Assembly (NCBI GenBank): GCA_036556965.1
Contig: DATBIO010000073.1
Location: forward strand, 1-9,230
Direction of reading: 5' to 3'
DNA: 9,230 bases
Source of the DNA: DATBIO01 sp036556965
Lineage (GTDB): Bacteria; Acidobacteriota; Vicinamibacteria; Fen-336
Part shown: positions 5,034 to 9,230 of the stretch, piece by piece
Numbering within the stretch: the stretch's first letter is position 1
Layout: each line of letters begins with the position of its first letter
Made by a program: the position numbers and the translations under genes
The notes under the pieces: model-generated
The model's input: the letters and a program-made list of their open reading frames with translations, nothing else
The model's database searches: none
What the model was told of the DNA's origin: nothing

Positions 5034-6474
5034 GGCAGGCCGCCCCGCGGCAGCCCGCGAGCGCGGCCACGCGGGCGGACAGGCGCTGCAGGGTGGCGGC
5101 GTCCGCCGCCAGGTGCTGGCTCTCCATCTGGTAGGGGTCGTTGCGCAGGTCGTAGAGCTCGATCTCGCGCGTGGCCGGGTACTCCACGTAGACGGTGGTG
5201 CGCGTCCGCACCCCGAACCAGTCGGGCAGCCCGGAATCGGAGTCGGTCCAGTGCTCGATGAGGAGGTCCTCGCGCCATCCGGCGGGGGTGGCCCCGCCCA
5301 GCAGCGGCACCAGCGACCGCCCGTCCACCGTGTCGGGCACGCGTCCCCGCCCCAGCTCCACGAAGGTCGGCGCGAGGTCGATGTTGGCCACCAGCGCGTC
5401 GTGGCGGCGGTTCTGCGGCACGTCGGGCCCGCGCACGATGAGGGGGACGCGGATGGACTCCTCGTAGGGGGCGTCCTTGCCGTGGGGGAAGCGGTGCTGG
5501 CCCAGGAGGAAGCCGTTGTCGGAGGTGAAGAACACGTAGGTGTTGTCCAGCTCGCCCAGGGCGCCCAGCTCGCGCATCAGGCGGTCGATCATCTCGTCCA
5601 CGGCCAGGAGGGTGCCCAGCCGGTCTCGGTAGAGGCGGTCGGTGCGCTCGACCTCGCGGTCGCCGAGGATCGGCTGGCCGGAGTACCACCGCGGCTTGTC
5701 GCGCAGGTCCTCCTCGTTGAAGGAGGGAACGCGGGGGGCCACCAGGCTCCCGAAGGAGCCCTGGTGGCGGGGGGCCACCTCCGCGGGGCGATGGGGCGCG
5801 TTGGGCGAGATGTGCACGAAGAACGGCTGCGCGTCGCGGGCCTCCGCCTTGCGCAGGAACTCCACCGCCTTGTCGGAGATGACGTCGGTGATGTAGTCGG
5901 AGGGCGCGCCCGCGAAACCGCTCACGGTGCCGTTCTCGTTCAGCGAGTAGTAGTAGTAGGCGTCGGAGCCGCGGTCGGAGAACATCGCGTACCAGTCGTC
6001 CCAGCCCGCCGGCACGTACGTGGGCTCGGCCCCCTCGGGGTACCGGTTCACGTACTTGCCCACCAGCGCCGTGCGGTAGCCCGCCTCGCGCAGCCAGGTG
6101 GCCACCGTGGAGGACTCCTTGCCCGTCGCCATCCACTTCTGGAAGCCGCCCTCCGGCGGGAGGTTGTTCTCGATGCCGTGGTTGTGCCCGTACTGGCCGC
6201 TCAGCAGGGTGGCGCGCGAGGGGCCGCACAGCGGGGTGGTCGTGAAGCTCTCGGTGAAGGTCATGCCCTGGTCCTGGAGGTGGGCGCGCAGGTGGGGCAT
6301 GTGCAAGGTGGCGGCGGCGTCGAGGTCGTCGGCCAGGATGAGCACGATGTTGGGGAGGGGCCGCGGCGAGGCGGTGGGGCTGGGACGGGGCAGGTCGGGT
6401 GCGGTCGGCGCGGCCGCCCCGCCTCCGCAGCCCACGCCCACGGCCAGCCCGAGGCCGGCCAGGGCGCGCCTCAC
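5026..6474 (-). CDS. Type I (formylglycine) sulfatase, probable lipoprotein
   Basis: This 482-residue enzyme should hydrolyse sulfate esters in the periplasm or at the outer membrane. N-I-V-L-I-L-A-D-D-L-D (42-52) carries the first Ca-binding Asp pair. C83-G-P-S-R87-A-T-L-L-S-G is the Cys-type sulfatase signature, whose Cys must be oxidised to formylglycine by a maturase not seen here. F-F-T-S-D-N-G and H-G-K further on supply the remaining metal and sulfate ligands. The tail ends C-R-G-A-A-C-R-Q, with two Cys that could form a disulfide. The fold resembles arylsulfatase/N-acetylglucosamine-6-sulfatase, but the substrate is not readable. Start is GTG 6474-6472, overlapping the TGA of the preceding gene as GTGA; a G5 run about 6 bases upstream may act as SD. 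Residues 1-16 (R-R-A-L-A-G-L-G-L-A-V-G-V-G-C) look like a lipoprotein signal with C16 as lipidation site, although the lipobox is not canonical; a Pro-rich linker follows. The same frame stays open to 7815, but that stretch shadows the upstream gene. Confidence 0.92.
   Translation of the reverse strand: MRRALAGLGLAVGVGCGGGAAAPTAPDLPRPSPTASPRPLPNIVLILADDLDAAATLHMPHLRAHLQDQGMTFTESFTTTPLCGPSRATLLSGQYGHNHGIENNLPPEGGFQKWMATGKESSTVATWLREAGYRTALVGKYVNRYPEGAEPTYVPAGWDDWYAMFSDRGSDAYYYYSLNENGTVSGFAGAPSDYITDVISDKAVEFLRKAEARDAQPFFVHISPNAPHRPAEVAPRHQGSFGSLVAPRVPSFNEEDLRDKPRWYSGQPILGDREVERTDRLYRDRLGTLLAVDEMIDRLMRELGALGELDNTYVFFTSDNGFLLGQHRFPHGKDAPYEESIRVPLIVRGPDVPQNRRHDALVANIDLAPTFVELGRGRVPDTVDGRSLVPLLGGATPAGWREDLLIEHWTDSDSGLPDWFGVRTRTTVYVEYPATREIELYDLRNDPYQMESQHLAADAATLQRLSARVAALAGCRGAACRQ
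6471..6474 (-). promoter_or_regulatory. GTGA stop-start overlap
   Basis: On the minus strand the TGA of the outer-membrane protein (6473-6471) shares two bases with the GTG of the sulfatase (6474-6472). Such overlaps usually mean translational coupling, so the two proteins are probably made together from one mRNA. Confidence 0.75.
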
Positions 6475-7832
6475 GGCTGGCCCCCGCTGCGGAAGATGAC
6501 GGAGGCGAAGACGCGCTCGTCGCGCACGCGGGTGGAGTCGCCCTGGGGGTCCCCGTAGTCCCCCTTCTCGTACACGTAGGCCACGTCGAAGAGGAGGGGT
6601 CCCACGATCACGCCCGTGCCGGCGGTGAAGCCGTAGAAGACGGGCGCCTCGCGGCGGACGTCGTCCTCCCCCGGCCGGAAGTGCTGGCGGTCCGTGAAGG
6701 CGCCCACGCGCACGGGGAGGAGGAGGCCCCCGGTGCGGAACACGTACTCGGCCCCGCCCCGGAACTGCACGGTGTCCGCCTGCTCGCCCTGCAGCGAGGG
6801 ATACGGGAGCACGGGGTAGGTGTCCCCCGACTCCGGCGGGCGGGGGGGCGGTCCTTCGGGGGGCGAGGGAGCGAGGGTGAAGAAGTTCAGGATGCGGCCC
6901 TCCGACCAGTTGGTGCGCGTGTAGTCCGCGGACAGGGTGAGCGTGCTGCGCGGCCGCCAGGAGACGCCCAAACCCAGGGCCCCCGGCATCTCCACCACCA
7001 CCGCGTCGCTGCGCCAGCTGTTCAGGCTGACGATGTCCGTGCTCTCGTCGTCCCCGGTGCTGAAGCGGTCCACGCGGTAGCGCTGCATGGCCACGCTCGC
7101 GTCGAAGGGCGTCTTGAGCACGGCGCCGATGTTGAGGCTCTCCGTGGGGCTCACGATCACGCCCAGGTTGACGTTCCAGCCCGAGATGCCGAAGTCCAGG
7201 GTCTGCTCGCCACGTCGCTCCACGAAGCGCACCAGGCGCTGGGCGTGCCCGTCCACCCAGCGGTTCAGCGACGCGCCCAGGCGCACGCCGCGGCCGAGGT
7301 GGACCCCCGCCCCCAGGGAGACGGCGTCGAACCCCCCGCTGGAGTCGATCTCGATGCGGATGTCGCGCGCCCGCGCGCGCTCGATGGTGCGGTCCTGGGT
7401 GAACGACAGCAGCCGCTGGAAGCTGACCTGCACGGAGCCCGTGAGCCCGCCGAGCTCGAAGGGCAGGGCCACCGCCGCGAAGTCGGGCCACTGGCCGCGG
7501 GCCAGGTCGGTCTCGCGCACGCGCAGGGTGGCCCCCGCCACCTCCACGTTGCGGTCCTCCACCGAGTCGTCGCTGCTCCAGACGCCCACCAGCGACACTT
7601 CCGGCCGGCGGAGGTAGCTGAGCCCCGCGGGGTTCCAGGAGATGGCGGTGCCGTCGTCGGCGCGGGCCAGGAAGGCCCCGCCCATGCCCCAGGCGCGCGC
7701 GCCCGACCCCTGGATCAGGTTCGAGGGGCCGAAGCCGCTCTCGTCCTGGAAGAGCCGGTCGTTCGTCTGGGCCAGGCCCGTTCCCGGCCAGGACGCGCCC
7801 AGCAGGAGGAGCCACAGCGGCCGCAAGTTCAT
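6471..7832 (-). CDS. FadL/PorV-like outer-membrane beta-barrel protein
   Basis: The 453-residue protein opens with a signal peptide: basic start, leucine-rich core L6-L11, probable cleavage at G-L-A21 before Q22. R46-A-W-G-M-G-G-A-F-L-A-R-A-D-D-G-T-A-I-S-W-N-P-A-G-L (to 71) is the N-terminal motif of the OmpP1/FadL and PorV (UPF0164) barrels. The rest alternates hydrophobic and polar residues in strands of about 10 with short turns, as expected for a barrel. FadL members let hydrophobic or aromatic compounds cross the outer membrane; PorV members help surface export. A Pro-rich loop (322-344) with P-P-P-R-P-P interrupts the barrel and probably faces outside. The last strand F-A-S-V-I-F is followed by R-S-G-G-Q-P, so the usual terminal aromatic residue of a barrel is missing, perhaps because this end overlaps the sulfatase start. 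Start is ATG 7832 without clear SD. It lies 64 bases after the glycoside hydrolase gene and likely shares its transcript. Confidence 0.85.
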   Translation of the reverse strand: MNLRPLWLLLLGASWPGTGLAQTNDRLFQDESGFGPSNLIQGSGARAWGMGGAFLARADDGTAISWNPAGLSYLRRPEVSLVGVWSSDDSVEDRNVEVAGATLRVRETDLARGQWPDFAAVALPFELGGLTGSVQVSFQRLLSFTQDRTIERARARDIRIEIDSSGGFDAVSLGAGVHLGRGVRLGASLNRWVDGHAQRLVRFVERRGEQTLDFGISGWNVNLGVIVSPTESLNIGAVLKTPFDASVAMQRYRVDRFSTGDDESTDIVSLNSWRSDAVVVEMPGALGLGVSWRPRSTLTLSADYTRTNWSEGRILNFFTLAPSPPEGPPPRPPESGDTYPVLPYPSLQGEQADTVQFRGGAEYVFRTGGLLLPVRVGAFTDRQHFRPGEDDVRREAPVFYGFTAGTGVIVGPLLFDVAYVYEKGDYGDPQGDSTRVRDERVFASVIFRSGGQP

Positions 7833-7866
7833 GAAAAGGTCGCGCGAATGGGCCGCTCCCGCGCGG

Positions 7867-7872
7867 TTTATA
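7867..7872 (-). promoter_or_regulatory. Possible -10 element before the outer-membrane protein gene
   Basis: On the minus strand TATAAA (complement of 7867-7872) lies inside GGTATAAACC, about 34 bases before the ATG at 7832. The TTTATA patch stands out in a GC-rich gap of 64 bases. No -35 match is visible, so an internal promoter for the channel and sulfatase genes is only possible. No terminator-like hairpin was seen in this gap. Confidence 0.25.
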
Positions 7873-7896
7873 CCACAGCGGCCCCGGGACCCACCG

Positions 7897-9230
7897 CTAC
7901 CGCGAGCTCGGCTGGGGCGGCCTTCGCCACTCGTCGATCAGGTTGGCCACCAGCGCCGTCCAGCCCGTCTGGTGGGAGGCGCCCAGGCCCTCGCCCGTCT
8001 CCGCGTTGAAGTACTCGTGGAAGAGCAGGCAGTCGCGCCAGTGCGGGTCCTCCTGGAACTTCCGCGCCCGGCCGAAGACGGCCCGCCGGCCCCCGGCGTC
8101 CCGCGTGAAGAGCCCGATGAGGCGGTTGGCCATGTCCTCGGCCACGTCCCACAGCGGGCGCTCGGGCCCGCCCGCGCCCTGCGCGGGCACGCGCAGGGTG
8201 GGCCCGTAGGCGGCGCCCAGCTTGCGCAGCGACTCGATCATGAGGAAGGAGGTGGGGAACCACACCGGACCCCGCCAGTTGGAGTTGCCGCCCTTGAGCT
8301 TCTCGTCCGCCTCCGCCGGCTCGTAGCGGACCTCGCGGCCCTCCCACTGGAAGGGCTCCTCCGCGTGGCGGCGCGAGAGGCTGCGCAGGCCGAACGGGGA
8401 GAGGAACTCCTCGGGGTCGAGCACGCGCCGGAGCAGGGCCTTCATCTGCTCCTCGTCCACGATGGCGCAGACGTGCACGCGCTGGTCCTCGCGGTTCACG
8501 GGGTGGCAGACGCCCTGCACCACGTGCGCCTTGTTGCGCAGGAACCAGTGGAAGGCGGAGTGGAACTCCTTGAAGGGCGTGATCCACCGCTCCTCCAGGC
8601 GCTCCACGGCGTAGAGGGGGATGAGCCCGACCATGGAGCGCAGCCGGAGCTTGGCGAAGCTGCCGTCGGGGCGGCGCAGGACGTCGTAGAAGAAGCCGTC
8701 CTGCTCGTCCCACAGCTGGTAGGCGCGTCCGCCCATCTTCTTCATGGCCGCCGCCACGTAGATGTAGTGCTGGAAGAACTTGGTGGCCAGGCCCTCGTAG
8801 GCGTGGTTCTGGCGGGCCAGCTCCAGGGCGATGCGCATCAGGTTGAGGCAGAACATCCCCATCCAGCCCGTGGCGTCGGACTGCTCGAGGGTCACCCCCG
8901 CAGGCAGGCGCTCGCTGCGGTCGAAGACCGCGATGTTGTCCAGGCCGAGGAAGCCGCCTTCGAAGACGTTGTTCCCCTCGCTGTCCACCTTGTTCACCCA
9001 CCAGGCGAAGTTCATGAGCAGCTTGTGGAAGCACTTCTCCAGGAACACGCGGTCCGCCCGGCCCGCGCGCACGCGGTCCATGTTGTAGACGCGCCAGACC
9101 GCCCAGGCGTGCACGGGCGGGTTGAGATCGGAGAACTCCCACTCGTAGGCGGGGATCTGGCCGGAGGGGTGCTGGAACTGCTCGAAGAGCAGGTGGCGGA
9201 GCTGGTCCTTCGCGAACTCGGGGTCGACGA
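7897..9230 (-). CDS. GH63/MGH1-like glycoside hydrolase, C-terminal part (partial)
   Basis: The frame is open to the right edge, so 443 residues (first codon 9228-9226) of a larger enzyme are visible, ending at TAG 7899-7897. Near the start, G-Q-I-P-A-Y-E-W-E-F-S-D-L-N-P-P-V-H-A-W (23-42) matches the conserved block of bacterial GH63/MGH1-like glucosidases. F-E-G-G-F-L-G-L-D-N-I (89-99), W-D-E-Q-D-G-F-F-Y-D (173-182), G-G-N-S-N-W-R-G-P-V-W-F-P (313-325) and F-H-E-Y-F-N-A-E-T-G-E-G-L-G... (403 on, through Q-T-G-W-T) follow in the order of an (alpha/alpha)6 barrel. GH63 enzymes cleave glucosidic bonds with inversion; the substrate here is unknown. Full-length bacterial homologs are usually about 800-900 residues, so roughly half the gene lies outside. 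A GTG at 9114 is not a start, because conserved motifs lie upstream of it. No signal peptide can be judged. The outer-membrane protein and sulfatase genes follow in the same direction. Confidence 0.85.
   Translation of the reverse strand, partial: VDPEFAKDQLRHLLFEQFQHPSGQIPAYEWEFSDLNPPVHAWAVWRVYNMDRVRAGRADRVFLEKCFHKLLMNFAWWVNKVDSEGNNVFEGGFLGLDNIAVFDRSERLPAGVTLEQSDATGWMGMFCLNLMRIALELARQNHAYEGLATKFFQHYIYVAAAMKKMGGRAYQLWDEQDGFFYDVLRRPDGSFAKLRLRSMVGLIPLYAVERLEERWITPFKEFHSAFHWFLRNKAHVVQGVCHPVNREDQRVHVCAIVDEEQMKALLRRVLDPEEFLSPFGLRSLSRRHAEEPFQWEGREVRYEPAEADEKLKGGNSNWRGPVWFPTSFLMIESLRKLGAAYGPTLRVPAQGAGGPERPLWDVAEDMANRLIGLFTRDAGGRRAVFGRARKFQEDPHWRDCLLFHEYFNAETGEGLGASHQTGWTALVANLIDEWRRPPQPSSR

Noticed and set aside
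6475..7815. N-terminal extension of the sulfatase frame to about 929 residues, a possible fusion protein
   Set aside because: Residues before the GTG at 6474 are Arg/Pro/Gly filler running antiphase through the outer-membrane protein gene, which has its own signal peptide and family motif. The GTGA overlap explains the layout.
5113..8009. Long rightward open frames opposite the sulfatase and outer-membrane genes
   Set aside because: They lack domains, consist of Val/Ala/Gly/His/Arg repeats typical of antisense frames in GC-rich DNA, and oppose strongly supported genes.
9112..9114. GTG at 9114 as the start of the glycoside hydrolase
   Set aside because: The conserved G-Q-I-P-A-Y-E-W...N-P-P block is encoded upstream of it in the same frame, so the gene continues past the window edge.

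Overview
By eye the window is about 70% GC with strongly G/C-ending codons. It encodes an outer-membrane beta-barrel protein and a lipoprotein-type sulfatase, so the source is most likely a high-GC diderm (Gram-negative) bacterium. Soil or sediment lineages such as Rokubacteria/Methylomirabilota, Acidobacteriota or Gemmatimonadota would fit, but no marker gene here settles the taxonomy. No mobile element, CRISPR array, rRNA or tRNA gene was seen.

Layout. Positions 1-64 hold the start of a leftward gene whose first 21 residues look like a DksA/TraR-type protein; the rest lies outside. A 72-residue rightward protein with one CxxC knuckle (309-527) converges on a leftward, membrane-anchored coiled-coil protein (537-923), and one short hairpin contains both stop codons. 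A regulatory region (924-1157) with a near-consensus sigma70 promoter and an AT-rich tandem repeat leads into an XRE regulator with an ImmA/IrrE-like domain (1158-2378) whose HExxH metalloprotease motif is degenerate. After a palindrome come an APC-superfamily permease (2499-4505) and an RsbW/SpoIIAB-like ATP-binding protein (4612-5010), both rightward.

The rest, from the right edge back to 5026, is a leftward set of three genes: a GH63/MGH1-like glycoside hydrolase (partial, past 9230), a FadL/PorV-like outer-membrane protein (6471-7832), and a type I sulfatase with a lipoprotein-like N-terminus (5026-6474). The last two overlap by 4 bases (GTGA), so they are probably translationally coupled. 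Together they suggest a small module for uptake and desulfation/hydrolysis of a sulfated glycoside or sulfate ester, without SusC/SusD proteins; this is inference.

The observations most worth following are the apparently inactivated zincin motif in the regulator with its possible operator, and the coupled outer-membrane channel-sulfatase pair. The remaining content looks like ordinary chromosomal genes.
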